In this document: positions 9,985 through 20,579 of the stretch, piece by piece | Numbering within the stretch: position 1 is the stretch's first letter | Layout: each line of letters starts with the position of its first letter | Source: Chara braunii | Lineage: Eukaryota; Streptophyta; Charophyceae; Charales; Characeae | Direction of reading: 5' to 3' | DNA: 37,683 bases | Assembly: GCA_003427395.1 (NCBI GenBank) | Contig: BFEA01000959.1 | Coordinates: forward strand, 86,701 to 124,383 | The notes under the pieces: model-generated | What the model saw: only the letters and a program-made list of their open reading frames with translations | Databases searched by the model: none | What the model was told of the DNA's origin: nothing | Translations under genes and position numbers: made by a program

Positions 9985-10300
9985 TACTTCGACCCCTTTT
10001 ATCTTTTCTCCTTCTTCCTCCTCCTCCTCCTCTTCTTCTTCTTTTTCTTCTTCTTCTTTTTCTTCTCTCCTTTCCACTGTTTCTCCCACTACTTCTCCTA
10101 CCACCTTCCCAACGCGTTCCACCCTTCTCTGTGCGGCCATCTTCTTCCTCTCCGCGCACCTCCTCTCCCTTCTGTTCTTCTTCTCTTTCTTCTCCTTCTT
10201 CTTCTTTTTCTTCCTCTTCTTCTTCATCTTCGTCCTCTACCTTTCCCCCTCGTGCACCTCTTCTTTCCGCACGACCATCTCACCTATTCCCCGCGTAATC
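9985..10300. repeat. Polypyrimidine tract
   Basis: About 300 bp of C/T-rich plus strand made of CTT, CTC and TCC mixtures. Open frames on both strands (Leu/Ser-rich or Lys/Glu/Arg-rich) follow from composition only. Confidence 0.85.
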
Positions 10301-10446
10301 CTTCCTTCCTCTTTCCATCAGAGTCCTCCTCCTGCTCCTTTTTGCGCCCTCTGTTTGCGTGCCGCTATGCACTCGTTGTGTTGCTCGTCAAGCACTCAGC
10401 CCGAGCGTGCGGACCAAAGTCGCGCGTTGCTGTGTCCAGAGTCGAG

Positions 10447-10513
10447 CAGATTTCGTAAAAACGAATCTACCCGACTTTTCAATGCAGATTCACAAAGTGA
10501 ATCTGTGAAAAGT
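10447..10513. other. Two adjacent strong hairpins
   Basis: The first pairs AGATT-CGT with ACG-AATCT around an A-rich loop (about 10447-10467, one bulged T). The second pairs ACTTTTCA (10474-10481) with TGAAAAGT (10506-10513) and, after a three-base bulge, CAGATTCAC (10485-10493) with GTGAATCTG (10497-10505) around an AAA loop: 17 perfect pairs. A run of T tracts typical of a terminator is not present. Possibly the end of a foldback element. Confidence 0.7.
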
Positions 10514-10776
10514 AACTACGGGGTTAATGAGAAGACAAGGTAGTAAGAAAAATAAAATAAAAAAAACGAACCTAACTGATTACGAAAAATAAATAAATAA
10601 ATAAGTAAACAAATCTATTAACTAACTACCCACTTGTGCCAAGTGTCGGATCCCTGCTACAGACGGTTCCGACCACCCAACTAACTCCAACTATCTCTAC
10701 CACGGAGGTCACGGGTTCAAGCCCTGGCCGACGGAGTGCGGGCTAAAGTTGAGCTCCTTGCAAAAATGAGCTAGCT

Positions 10777-10849
10777 CAGGGTCGGATGGACTCGATCCCC
10801 GAGTCACCTGATTCCTAATCTGCACCGATACCCACTAAGCTAGCTCCTA
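10777..10849 (-). other. tRNA-derived sequence with A and B boxes (SINE head or tRNA relic)
   Basis: On the minus strand TAGCTTAGTGGG (10842-10831) fits the pol III A box, and GGATCGAGTCC (10798-10788) fits the B box with one change. The gap of 32 bases puts both exactly where positions 8 and 52 of a tRNA would be. The acceptor, anticodon and T stems do not pair well, so it is not a working tRNA gene. A nearby plus-strand GGTTCAAGCCC (about 10715) also resembles a T loop but has no matching A box. Best read as a tRNA-derived SINE head or a decayed tRNA. Confidence 0.5.
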
Positions 10850-11501
10850 CTTCCGATAGGAGAGGAGCAGCTTGGGTATATATTGAAGTGGCTCTCAGTC
10901 CGCCTAGTGGCCTGAGCCCGTTTCTAAGTCTGCGTGCTTGCACGCTTGTCGGTCGGCATGCCTGCCTGAGTTCTTGTCGGCTTGAGTGTGTGAGCGACCA
11001 GTAAGGGTACTTACTAGTTTATTGGAAGGCCCAAAGGGCTGGTATTTTCCCTGTGGTCGCGACATTCAGGGTCGCGGCGGGGAAAACACTCAAGTGGTAG
11101 GTAAGTCGGTACCTCACCAGTAGAGGTAGATGTGCCGAGTACCCGACTCGGAGGCCGAGTAGAGGAAGACAAAAACTGACATTTTTAGATGCCCTAGTAC
11201 TGGTAGGTAGACAGGTATCAAGCCAAGTTTCAGTGTGTGTCGTCGATCTACTCGACACAGTACTAACCCAAACAACCCTGCGACCTTCTCGGTCGGAGGG
11301 TATTACTATCGATCCTAACCATCTCAGCGCGCGTCTTAACAACGCCCGCGCATACTCTCGAAATTTTCTCACCGATTCGCCCCGGCCTCAATGGCCGAGG
11401 AACTTGTTTCGAGTGTCTCGCCAAAGCGCACACCCTTTCCATCCCAGACCGGCCCCGTCATGGTAGGCGACGTTGTCGCTGTGTCGATTGCAAAATCATG
11501 G

Positions 11502-11527
11502 CCAAATACCCTTGTAAGTGTATTTGG
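11502..11527. repeat. Palindrome of the CCAAATACCCTT family (copy 1)
   Basis: Arms CCAAATACCCTT and AAGTGTATTTGG around a two-base centre; one mismatch in 12 pairs. Related to the perfect palindrome at 11782 and the shorter one at 19376. Confidence 0.85.
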
Positions 11528-11548
11528 TCCGACAGCGTGTTTGTGTCT

Positions 11549-11807
11549 AGTCGATTACTCGGCTATTGTACATTGCTATTTTGGTCAGGAATTAGATGAT
11601 ATTTTTTACCGATGAGTTTGGCTTGGGGTGGATACAACTAAATGATTGTTTCTTAAACGAAGTTAAGGACTCGAGGAGGTTATCATACACCTTTCTCTGA
11701 AGACTATGTTTTAGTGGTATTTGGTTTAAGCATCCGTTGCGACGGGGACGTCGCTTAATAATGTCCGGGAAGACTGTCGTACCAAATACCCTTACAAGGG
11801 TATTTGG
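11549..11807 (+). repeat. Dispersed element with GGGA-loop hairpin and terminal palindrome
   Basis: Aligns by eye with 36912-37169: shared blocks are CTAG-CGATTA-TCGGCTATT near the start, and TGCGACGGGGACGT followed by GCTTAATA and GTCCGGGA near the end. GCGACG (11739-11744) and CGTCGC (11749-11754) pair around a GGGA loop, which fits the GNRA class. Outside this, GGTATTTGGT (11716-11725) pairs with ACCAAATACC (11781-11790). The 3' boundary is a perfect palindrome, CCAAATACCCTT/AAGGGTATTTGG, at 11782-11807. No open frame is shared. Confidence 0.65.
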
Positions 11808-11819
11808 CGTGCTTCTCGC

Positions 11820-13080
11820 AAGTCGCGTCGGTACAGCCTCGTCCGGAGCAACGGCGTACTTGCGGGAGAGAGTTGAGTTCTGCCCGGATAAGCGGCGTGT
11901 GAAGTGCGTCGACGGCAGGATGCAACACCACGTGGCCAGGGTGTGCGCGGCAAGTGTAGGCCAAAGGAACGCGTGGCCCCTCGTCCCTTAAAATTTTTGT
12001 TTCCTCGCATTTATTTTTACACATTGGTCACGGTATTTTTATTATTATTATTGTTCCTTCCGTTACTCGGTGTCTGGACTCGGTGATCGGTTCCGAGGCT
12101 AACGCCGAGACCGACACTCCTGGCTCTGATACGGTACTGTCGGGCACGGATGGACGTCACGGCAGTCAAGGACCTTGAGTGTGTGCCTCTTTCGGCTGGG
12201 TTGCTTGGATGCCGGCATGTTTTTGAAGTTGGCTAAGTTCCCCGAAATCGCTGATTTTGAAACACGGGCCGAAGAGGTCAACGTGTGTGAGATCGGTGGG
12301 ATCCGTGGTTGTGGCTTCCCTCGCTTCCCATTTTGAGATCGCCGATAGCCTAAAGTGAGGGGGAATTGGAGGAATATTTCGAGCGAATTTGTAGGGCCGC
12401 AACCATAGGGATGGTGCGGGTTGTCTCGAGGGCACCGTCCGCCGGCCACGGTCTGTTGCAAGAGGTTTGAGAGTGAGCATACCCACCGCGGCCGGGAAGG
12501 TAATGAACTATGCCTGGGTGGGGACACTAGGGTAATGGCCGCATTGCCTAGGTTGTGCTCCACATGGGACCCGCCTCACCACGGCCCAAGCAACAGGCTC
12601 CGCAGCAGGGCAGGGGTGCTGTGGGGACTCGGAAAACTGCAGCAATACTATTGCGGCTCGTCCGACGGACCGGTGAACAGTATGGTGAGGCCGCTATAGC
12701 AGGCTGTCCCAGCAAGGTGTTCGCATGGGATCTTCCCCTGTATAGTTGTTATTGCCACTTCGATCGGGATCCATATCCCCTAGGCTCGCACTGCAGGCCT
12801 TCACAACGGGCCTGTGTTCCCCGGTAGAGATAGCATCAGAGCGGCCCAAACGGCCAAGCGCAGGTAGTATGGGCTGCATCACCAGACGTGGTTGGGGTTG
12901 TTTTAGGCCGGTGGGTCGATACACACTTCCTAGTGGAGATCGACTTCCAAGATCACCGCCCAGCTGCCTGCATCAGCCATCACCCGTACGGGTGTCTGGG
13001 CAAGCGCACAACTCAACACAGTTGGAGACCGAGGTTAGCAGATAGGTAAAGATTGGAAAGAACCTAACCGGGAACTGCAG
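11820..13080. other. Unassigned GC-richer stretch
   Basis: Several short open frames exist on both strands (longest 154 codons at 12099-12563, minus), but none has a recognisable domain. A 23-base match, TCACGGCAGTC-AGGACCTTGAG, links about 12159 with about 19969, so part of this may be an old repeat. No RNA gene seen. Confidence 0.4.
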
Positions 13081-13089
13081 CAGGATGCG

Positions 13090-13680
13090 TTCAGAGGTGA
13101 GGACGAGGGAAGTTAGCTATGGCAGGCAAAAAGAAAGAAAGGGAAAGCTCAAAAGAAGAATGAACTTGGACGGGTTTCTGCGCCGGGTGCATGCGCAGAG
13201 GGGAAAGAGCGCAGTGGCGGAGGGAGCAGGCATGACGGGAGTGAAAGAGTTGTGAAGCCCGCCCATTCCTTGATGGAATCAGGCGGGAGAGGATGGTAGG
13301 CAGGGGGTTTGGAACAGGGCAAATGTGATAGTGAAGTCGGAACGGCGAATGGAGGAGTGTAGTAGGAGATAGGAAGAAAATGTTGTGCGCGGAAGATGGT
13401 GGAGGCAAAGGAGAAGAAAGGTTAGAAACACATATCTCACCCGTTTCTTAGTGAAAACGGATGATTGAAGGCACGTTTCGGGGTTTTTTTGTTGCTGCGA
13501 GTGTAATGGTAGTGTTAGTTTCAGGGATAAGTTAGTAGTAGTTTAGAAGATAGAAAGGAAAAGTGATGCGTAAGAGGTGTCAGGGAAGTGGCTATGGAGG
13601 AAGCGAGAGTTATATGTTTCGCTCAATCCTCGATGGGATCGAGCGGAGTAATGTTGTAGGGGGTTTCGAGTGGTGTGAAT
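13090..13680 (+). repeat. Hairpin-bearing 170-bp repeat, cluster 1 (three units)
   Basis: Three units spaced about 170-180 bp share a purine-rich stretch (GGNTATGGNGGA-like), then a hairpin, then GGGGTTT 15-25 bases later. Hairpins: 13258-13287 (CCCGCC/GGCGGG plus ATTCC/GGAAT), 13441-13460 (CCGTTTC/GAAAACGG with one bulge) and 13620-13645 (CGCTC/GAGCG plus ATCC/GGAT). The stem sequences differ but pairing is kept. Cluster 2 is at 20.6-21.1 kb. Confidence 0.75.
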
Positions 13681-13699
13681 CTCATGGTATCATCAATGT

Positions 13700-15310
13700 T
13701 TGGAGTTCATGGGTAGAAATAGCAGACCAATATAAGGGAGCCGCGCCCGGGGTGAGAGGGATGAAAAACGGTGATGAACCTACCCGAACTTTAGCAGAAG
13801 ATTCATTCGGATTTTGCTCATCCGAAGAGGCGTGAAGTCAGCCGCTGGCTTGGACACTTACCTATTGGCCGATGGGATACTCACCCTATAGAGAGTGTAA
13901 CTTCTCTCAATCTCTCTGTGTGTATGGATGATAAGTAGTGTATATCTTCATATTCTCCCGGGAGATTCATTGTCGACGAAACAGAAGGTTGGCAAACGGT
14001 ACTAGGCGGGGAGGGCAAGGTGGACACCAAACACACTGGGGGTAACGGGCAGGCTGAATGACAGAGGTAAGTGCATGCATAGAGGTAGAGGTGATAGTGT
14101 TAGATCAACACCTCAGTAGTTAGTCTCCATGAGCTACGAAGCATGGGCTGCGCAGTGTGAGAATGGCGCAGGCGTACGGGACAGACTGAGGTGACAACAA
14201 AGTGAATGAAGCTGGTTGAGACAAGAGTTAGGTACGTCTGAGAGTAGAAGCGGAGGGAAAGTGATCTGGGGAGGACAGCCAGCCGGTGAATTGTTACCCG
14301 TCATCGTAGTTACCAGGGTTGTTAAAGACTTCGTCGTTTTCGAAGTCGCGAGGCCATCACTATACCGAGCTCACCTTTTCAAGGGAGGCGCTCGACGCCC
14401 TCCCATTTGAAATCCTTGAGCCAACTCATGGGTTTCTCTTGTCATTACTGTATTCCGACCGCTATCTTTTGTCCCACTAACCAGGTGTTCCCCGTACACG
14501 AACCCTACCAAGCAGGTGGCCAAATACACCAAGGGTTGGTGAGGAAAGGAGAAGAGTGAAGCAGCACGGAGGTTGAGCAGGACAAGTACCCGATGTGGTT
14601 GGTAGTCTACACAGTCAGCGCTTGTATACGCTGCACCTGGTGTCGATGGCTGCATGGCCAGTCAGGCCGCTATTGCTTCAATCGGTGCGCTGTGCAATCT
14701 GTAGCACAGAGTAGCTAGGAGACGAGAAGAAGCTTGTCTGTTAACAAGCGTGCCACATATCTCAACGGTCCGAGCAGCAGGGAGACCAAACACAAATTAA
14801 AGTCTTATTTGTGGACTATGCGCCACCTATCCTGTTGGAGTAATAAGGAGGAGGGAACATGTATCCGGGTAGTGCAGTGGGGCGTGCCATTCTCAGTAAC
14901 GTACCTTCTTGCAGGGAATTCCTCGTTATTGTGTACCTGGCGGAATGCTCAGCAGGTGCCCGCATGAAAACTGCTGAAGAACAGACATGAGAGTGAATCT
15001 GAAAAGTGGAAAGCAGAAGGAGGGAGAACGGAGGGATTCAAATAGGGAAAGTGCTTACTTACTTCAGACACCTGCGGTTGCGGGCCGACTGTGTATTGCT
15101 GTGGCAGTTGGTGTTGTACAACTCTGGAAAGAGCTCGCACTGCAGTAGTCTGTGTTTTGGTTGCCGCTACCGCTGTATTTCTAGCCATTGTTGATGTTGT
15201 GTGTCCAGGCAGCGTTTAGTCATGGTGACGATAGTTGTTGCACTGTCCTTTGCTACGTGGATTACGATGTCCACCGCAGTTTGTTGCGTACGCGGCACAT
15301 TAATTGTGCG
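13700..15310. other. Unassigned stretch between repeats
   Basis: Contains a truncated relative of the GCTCATCC motif (about 13818) and a small hairpin TTCGGAT/ATCCGAA just before it. The minus strand has open stretches at 14371-14655 and 14949-15188 that I do not recognise. No domain, RNA gene or clear repeat otherwise. Confidence 0.4.
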
Positions 15311-15315
15311 TGGTT

Positions 15316-15980
15316 GGACAGGGTCCTATAAGTTTAGGTGGTCTGGTTGCTCTGACTTGTGAGAGCTGAATGTGGTTGACTTTTCATGGACCAAGCATGT
15401 TCCATAAGTTTGGGTGGCTTGGTCGCCTTGTTTACTTTGGGTCTTTTTTTATCAGTTTCTTTAGTTCCTGAAGGAGGAGGTCTGAGCATGTTCCATAAGT
15501 TTAGGTGGCTCAGCCTCTTCCTGCTTTGGCTTTGAAAGAAATGAACCAGGCTGAGGGCCAAGACATGTTTCATAAGTTTTTGTGGTCTTGGTCCAACACC
15601 TCGCGCATGCTGGAACCAGAAGGTTATAATTTGACTATACTTTATTATTATATTATCTATGAACAGGCTAGTCAGACAGGGTTCCATAAGTTTGGGTGGT
15701 CTGACTATAGCATATCATCAACTTGAAGAGAGTATTAATTAAGAATAAAGTTTTGGTACGAAGAGGCAGACTGAATCCTGAGTTGAAGATGATCGGTTTA
15801 ATTATATGTTACCTCAAAAAACTAAGTGCAGACAAGTATATAAAGTTGGGATATTTAAACAGTTCAGGGCGATTAGAATGACCTAGTCATATGCCCAAAG
15901 AAGAGAGAAGTAGTTGTGCCCTCTGTTTTGTGTATATCTTGGCTAAGTTAGGCATGTCCCATAAGTTTGGGTGGCCTGAC
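15316..15980 (+). repeat. Hairpin array I, copy A (six hairpins)
   Basis: Six hairpins share a 20-21 nt loop with core TTCCATAAGTTTGGG but have different stems. A2: GACCAAGC (15389-15396) with GCTTGGTC (15417-15424), 8 pairs. A3: CTGAGC/GCTCAG (15482-15487/15508-15513). A4: GGGCCAAGAC/GTCTTGGTCC (15555-15564/15585-15594), 10 pairs with one G-T. A5: TAGTCAGAC/GTCTGACTA (15669-15677/15699-15707), 9 pairs. A6: GTTAGGC/GCCTGAC (15947-15953/15974-15980), 7 pairs with one G-T. A1 (15316-15344) has only a weak outer stem. Inside the loop, CC/GG pairing is also kept: CCTA/TAGG in A1, CCC/GGG in A6. Confidence 0.85.
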
Positions 15981-16272
15981 CTTATGCCCTAACTAAGCTG
16001 GGTATGAAGGGGCAAATCATTGAAAGACTACGAACTATTGTTTGGTAAGGTTGAATTGGGTTGATGAGAGTACTTACCTTTGTGATGTGGTCTGCATGAG
16101 ACTGAGTGAGACTATACTTAGTCCGAGTTTTAGTTTGATAGGTAGTTGCTTTAGTTGTTCGCCACGTGCTAGAGCCATATGAGTTAGTTTCAATTCCTGC
16201 ATTTTTTTAGCTAAGTTTATTTTTACTTAGGTCGATTTCTGCATTTTCTGGGATCTTTTATTATACCTGGTC

Positions 16273-16600
16273 TTGTATAAATCTTGGTAATTCACTTTCT
16301 CTACGGAAAGCGCTGCCGAAATTTTTACAAAACCAAGGAGTTAGTCAACTTTTGACTTTTCAAAGTTCAACTTGTCTGATTTTTTGTATATAGCTTAGTA
16401 AAAATCTGGGAAGTCTCATTTTCTAAAGAGAATGTTGCCCAAATTTTTACTAATTCAGGGAGTTAGACAAAATTTAATTTTGAAAAGTTGAAGATTATTT
16501 ATGTTTTGATATTCAGGTTGATATAAATTATGGAAAGACACTTTTCCTACGGGGAGCGCTGCCGAAATTTTCTTAGTTTAGAGGAGATTGATTATATTTT
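16273..16600 (+). repeat. Hairpin array II, copy A (three units)
   Basis: Three units of about 120 bp. Each has a long outer stem and an inner hairpin. Unit 2 is clearest: TTAGTAAAAATCTGGG (16395-16410) pairs with CCCAAATTTTTACTAA (16438-16453) at 15 of 16 positions, with CATTTTC/GAGAATG (16417-16423/16428-16434) inside. Unit 1 uses TTGTATAAATCTTGG (16273-16287) and CCGAAATTTTTACAA (16316-16330), with CTTTC/GAAAG inside. Unit 3 (about 16512-16590) is weaker. Each is followed by GGAG-TTAG or similar. Confidence 0.75.
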
Positions 16601-17326
16601 GACAGGTGGCAACTCTGGCGATCCACTCTGTATGGGGGAAATTATGCTATAGGTCTACCTTTCTTTGAGCACTGGCTTAGAGATAGACCTAAGTTTAGCT
16701 ATCAGGAAAGTCTTGAGTGAGAACGTGCCATGGGGATTTAATCTTCATACATTGACAATTTAGCTTGGACATTGACCTGTCTTATGGTACAGGCCTTCTT
16801 TGGACATTCGATCCAGGATCCGGACTAGCTTCAGCTTGATCCTACGAGGATTATTTTTTGTTATAACTGATAACAGGTCGATTGGTTGATCGTCGACTCG
16901 TCGGCACACGACACAACTTTGCTTACACCTGTACCTCAACTTGATTGCCTTAGCCCTGAGAATTGATATGTTTCTTTTAGGGTTTTAACCGGACTTCCTT
17001 TAAATGATCATTATAAAGAATTTACGAGATTTATGGAAAGTTGAACTATGACTGGGGCTTGAGTGTGTGAGGCATGGTGTGAGTTACAAGGAACAGTAGA
17101 GTTGACCACATTGGTGTATGACAATGTGGTTATTGTGTGTGTCTGTATTTTATGCAGATTAGTATTTTGGAGCTTGATATATGAGCCTACTTTGGAGACA
17201 GTGAGAATGACAACCATGTGTCGCACGATCTGCATACCTGATGGATTTATGTTTCCCCTCTTTTATTTTATCTCGATATTTGATTTTATATATGAGGGTT
17301 GGGATCTTTATTTATTTATTGATTGA

Positions 17327-18324
17327 TTTTGCTTTTTAATTTTTATAGTTGGACGTTAGAGTCTGTGGCAGCCATCAAAGTCAAACCCCTTGACTTCTTT
17401 CCAGACCCTGGATGATGGAGCTGACCTCCAGGACAATAAGAAACGATTGCCACCACAGGTATGAACCTGTGTACCACCACTCTCCGCAGGGTGCAGAAGA
17501 GGGTGTGGTTTTCAACCGCACTTGGCGGTTGTCCAGCGTCGAGAGATCAATCCCTCAAGGCGCGTGTCAGCCGACACTTGAGTGTCGAATGTGACTCTCG
17601 AGATTAACAAGGACCGCATGAGTATGGGTACTACATAATACGTTATCACGGCGACCGCTTGCGTACGCTTACATTGGGAGTCGATATGAGTTAGCCTTGC
17701 GTCCGCGCGGTTTTATACTAAGTCTCGCGCGCGTCGCTTATCCGATTTCCGCATCGAAGAGTTATGGGTTCGCTACTAAGGGACTAGGAGTGTTGTCGCG
17801 TTGTTTGTCCTCTGTCGTTTTGTTTATGTATGCGCGTATGTCTGTGTGTTTTTATTTTTATGTTCTTAGATTGATGTGCGCGTGGTGCGTGGGATGCGTC
17901 CTAGTCGACCGGCGACGAGTCGCGCTTGGGACCTCAGCCCCCCAAGATGTCGGTTCGCGTGCGGGTTCGATAGAGGCGTAATACCGCGCGTACCCCCTAT
18001 GCTACAACGAACGAGAAACGCCCTCGGCTGGTCCACCTCTGTGCCTGCAACTGATCAACTTTCGTAATGTGGACTGGTAGCTCGGCAAGGTTACGCCCAC
18101 CGAAGGGAGGTGACAGCTCCCATAAGGTTGAGGTAAGTCGTGCCTCGCATAGGCCCTATCCTTTCGTAGGGGCTCGCGAGAGGTATGGCTGGCGCACTCG
18201 GCCGGAGCGGCTTGTGGAAGCTCAATGTATATTTGCGACGAAGGAACAAAACCAACTCCTGCGTGACGCGGCTGGGAGGGTCCCGCGCTACCTCGTGCGG
18301 TGTCAGACCAATGCGTTCGACAGC
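17327..18324 (+). mobile_element. LTR-like segment, copy A
   Basis: Starts about TTATAGTTGGACGTTA and ends after ACCAATGCG-TCGACA; it aligns along its length with 25492-26489. Its last 300 bases also match the minus strand just upstream of the gypsy gag at 3.5-3.8 kb. It contains GAGGTAAGT at about 18128, a possible splice donor kept in all three relatives (GTGAGT in the left one). No TG...CA ends were identified. Solo-LTR identity is inferred from position only. Confidence 0.6.
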
Positions 18325-18329
18325 ATGCA

Positions 18330-19040
18330 AGAGGGAGCGAGGAAAACACTTACCTCAATGACTGGCTATACAGCAATCGTCGGGAGTCGAGTTACAGTGT
18401 CAAACTAGGTGCGAATAGGTTGACGACGAATCTGTCTACGTTTTTTGTAAGAGATTCGTTTTGATTTGATATGTTCGGTATGGCAGCGAACTGAGCATCG
18501 ACCGCCAGCGAGAGTTTGACAGGGCATCGGGCCAGATTGTCGCAGAAAGTTTATGCTGCTTGCCATGTATGATAGGAGGGAAAGTCAAAGTACTTACCTG
18601 GATAGAACCGACAGCGAGGGCGGAATGCGATCACGGCTATCTTCCCAAGCTTCAACGGAAAATCCATTATTTCTTTGTTCATTCTGAAGATTGAGGAGCG
18701 GGGAGCGAACGGTTGAAAGGCCGACTTGCCTATGGACGGGTTAGGCGCTCATTCCATCAATAGAAGCAGTTGCACAGGGCACCGCTCAGTCCACCAAACG
18801 AAGTGGCAACGAGGGAGTTGTCGGGCTACAGACTTACCTATAGCTCTACGAGCTGCCCGTTTTCTTAAACAAAACGGGGCAGGGCAAGCCGTCGAATGAG
18901 CCGTGTGTCGACAGTTCAGCTAGTAAGAGTGGAATACAGCCAGCGGCGAGGTGACAAAGCTAGTTGTTGACTGGGGTGCCGCTTGCTCCACTAATGGAAC
19001 TGGTTGCAGACTACAGCAAGTGAGAGGGAGAGAGAGTCAC
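18330..19040. other. Unassigned stretch with minus-strand splice-donor-like sites
   Basis: The minus strand has GGTAAGT-like sequences with GT at 18352, 18596 and 18836. A hairpin ACGAATCT/AGATTCGT lies at about 18424-18457, and CTGCCC-GTTTT pairs with AAAACGGGGCAG at about 18851-18881. An inverted relative of the GCTCATCC motif is near 18747. No open frame joins these convincingly into a gene. Confidence 0.35.
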
Positions 19041-19046
19041 TCTTAC

Positions 19047-19129
19047 CTATCAGTTCCCTGCCTCCAAAACTCCTCACGAGTTTCGGCAGAGATCCCTCAA
19101 TCGGTGGGCAGACTCCCCACAGAGTCTTG
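19047..19129 (-). repeat. 83-nt structured block, inverted copy
   Basis: Same length, with eight differences by eye, as the block at 22685-22767, but on the opposite strand and without the rest of the long unit. It ends in TAG-GTAAGA, so the splice-donor-like edge is kept. The hairpin CCGAAACTC/GAGTTTTGG holds all nine pairs, one as G-T. Confidence 0.8.
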
Positions 19130-19375
19130 TGCCGCCCATCCCACCAGCCAGAGCAGCGAGGAGACCAGCCACAGGGTGAAGAGTGACTTGTTAATCGGTG
19201 GGTTGCTCATCTTGCGGATTGAAATAACATGAGTCCGGTCGTGGGTTGGATATTTACTGGGCTTAGTGAGGACTACATAGCCAATATTTGCGCACACTCC
19301 GCCCGTTGCTCTACAGAAAGGGAGAAGACAGTGTTTCTGACCCACAGTTCGTTTCCTGAGCCGTTGTCGGTGCGA

Positions 19376-19393
19376 ATACCCTTACAAGGGTAT
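19376..19393. repeat. Palindrome of the CCAAATACCCTT family (copy 3)
   Basis: ATACCCTT and AAGGGTAT around AC, a perfect eight-base dyad. The outer CCAA/TTGG part of the 11782 palindrome is not kept. Confidence 0.8.
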
Positions 19394-19399
19394 CCACCC

Positions 19400-20560
19400 T
19401 GGTTTTTGCAAGCGACAGAAAATAGTTTTGGTTTAAAGTCTAAGTATACTGCGCGAGGCGCGGTTGAGTCTATGGTTTATGTTGACTGGATGGCTGACTA
19501 GAGTAGAGAGTGTGCGGGCGCGCAGATTTGAGGCGCGCGTGATTTTTTTGTTTATTGATGATTATAAAGTCGGCGTAGGGGTCGGCCGAATTTTTTTGAT
19601 TCAATTAAGATTAATTGATGGTTTTTTTTTTTTTTTTTTTGATTGATATGTTTGACCGAGACATGCGTGCTTGTGTGGAGAATCGGCCTCGACAATGGTG
19701 CCGCTTCTGGTAAACGGAGGGTGTGAGGGAATAAAACGCACGTCAGGTCTCCGCGCGGTAGGTGCGGGAGCTTGGCAGGCGTAGAGTATCGACAGCAAGG
19801 AACGACCCTCCGAGGCTAGGGGTGTGCGGCGCAAGGGAGACGACACAACAGCCCCCGCCTTAGTTACAATTTTTTTTTTTGGTTGTTTTATTTTCTATTT
19901 TTTAAGTCCTAGTTTTATTGCTAGTTTTTTGCTTCGTGGTTGGGTCTGAAACCCGCGGGGAAAACCATCACGGCAGTCGAGGACCTTGAGAGCGCGCCCC
20001 ATTTAACGGGTCCGCTTATTCAGGGTGTTGGGAGGATTCCCCTACCCCGCCGTCTGGTTGGGAAGAGGATGGAAGACCAAGGCGATAGCAGTCTGAACCG
20101 GTCGGTCGTCGGCCGACGGGTATAGGACTGAACAACCCAACGAACCGTCCGGCAGATGGTTGCCCCCAAAGCTCCCCTCAGATATACTGGAGCTCTGGAT
20201 TGGTGTCGGTCGCTGCGGGGCACGCTGTCGTTGGGGATGCACTAGGAAGGAAAAAATAGCGGGTGCCTACACTGAGAAGAAGGGAATGAGAGCGAACCCA
20301 GACGGAAAGCTGCACAAGGGGAGGGGGCCGAGGCAGCAAACACAGTGGAGGAAGAGGAGAACGTCCTACTTTGCGTCGGCGCGCACAGTGTCATCAACTG
20401 TTGAGCAGATTGTTCCCGTAGGAGAGTTGGCTTACTTTCCTTAAGGGATCCTGACTCCTGTAATCACTGGCCGGCCGTTTGCCTTGATCAGCAGGTGCGC
20501 TCGGTCGTGTCGAGGTAGTGCGCTGTATAGCGCTGAGGGTCTCCGACTACCGGGCACAGT
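19400..20560. other. Unassigned stretch with poly-T runs
   Basis: Contains a run of T at 19622-19640 and a shorter one at about 19869. Short open frames only. The 23-base match to about 12159 lies near 19969. Nothing else recognised. Confidence 0.4.
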
Positions 20561-20579
20561 AGGCCGGAGCTGGCTAAGG

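Larger units (their letters stand above)
15316..18324 (+). repeat. Long noncoding repeat unit, copy A (5' truncated)
   Basis: Aligns with copy B from about 23090 to 26489 over its whole length, with indels. In order: hairpin array I (15316-15980), a linker, hairpin array II (16273-16600), a linker with a TGTTAT/ATAACA hairpin (16859-16875), and the LTR-like segment (17327-18324). It lacks the 83-nt block and intron-like part seen in B and C. No long open frame is conserved between copies, so the unit looks noncoding. It could be one arm of a large nonautonomous mobile element or a structured RNA gene. Confidence 0.8.

Noticed and set aside
9919-10298. Lys/Glu/Arg-rich or Leu/Ser-rich frames
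   Set aside because: Products of the polypyrimidine tract, with no protein features.
10690-10740. Plus-strand tRNA suggested by a GGTTCAAGCCC T-loop
   Set aside because: No A box at the required distance and no acceptor stem.
16970-16990. Telomere-like TTTTAGGGTTTT
   Set aside because: A single unit, not a tandem array.
19097-19345. Minus-strand frame ending in a signal-peptide-like segment before the 83-nt block
   Set aside because: The hydrophobic segment is not found in the other copies of the block and the frame stops inside it; more likely chance.
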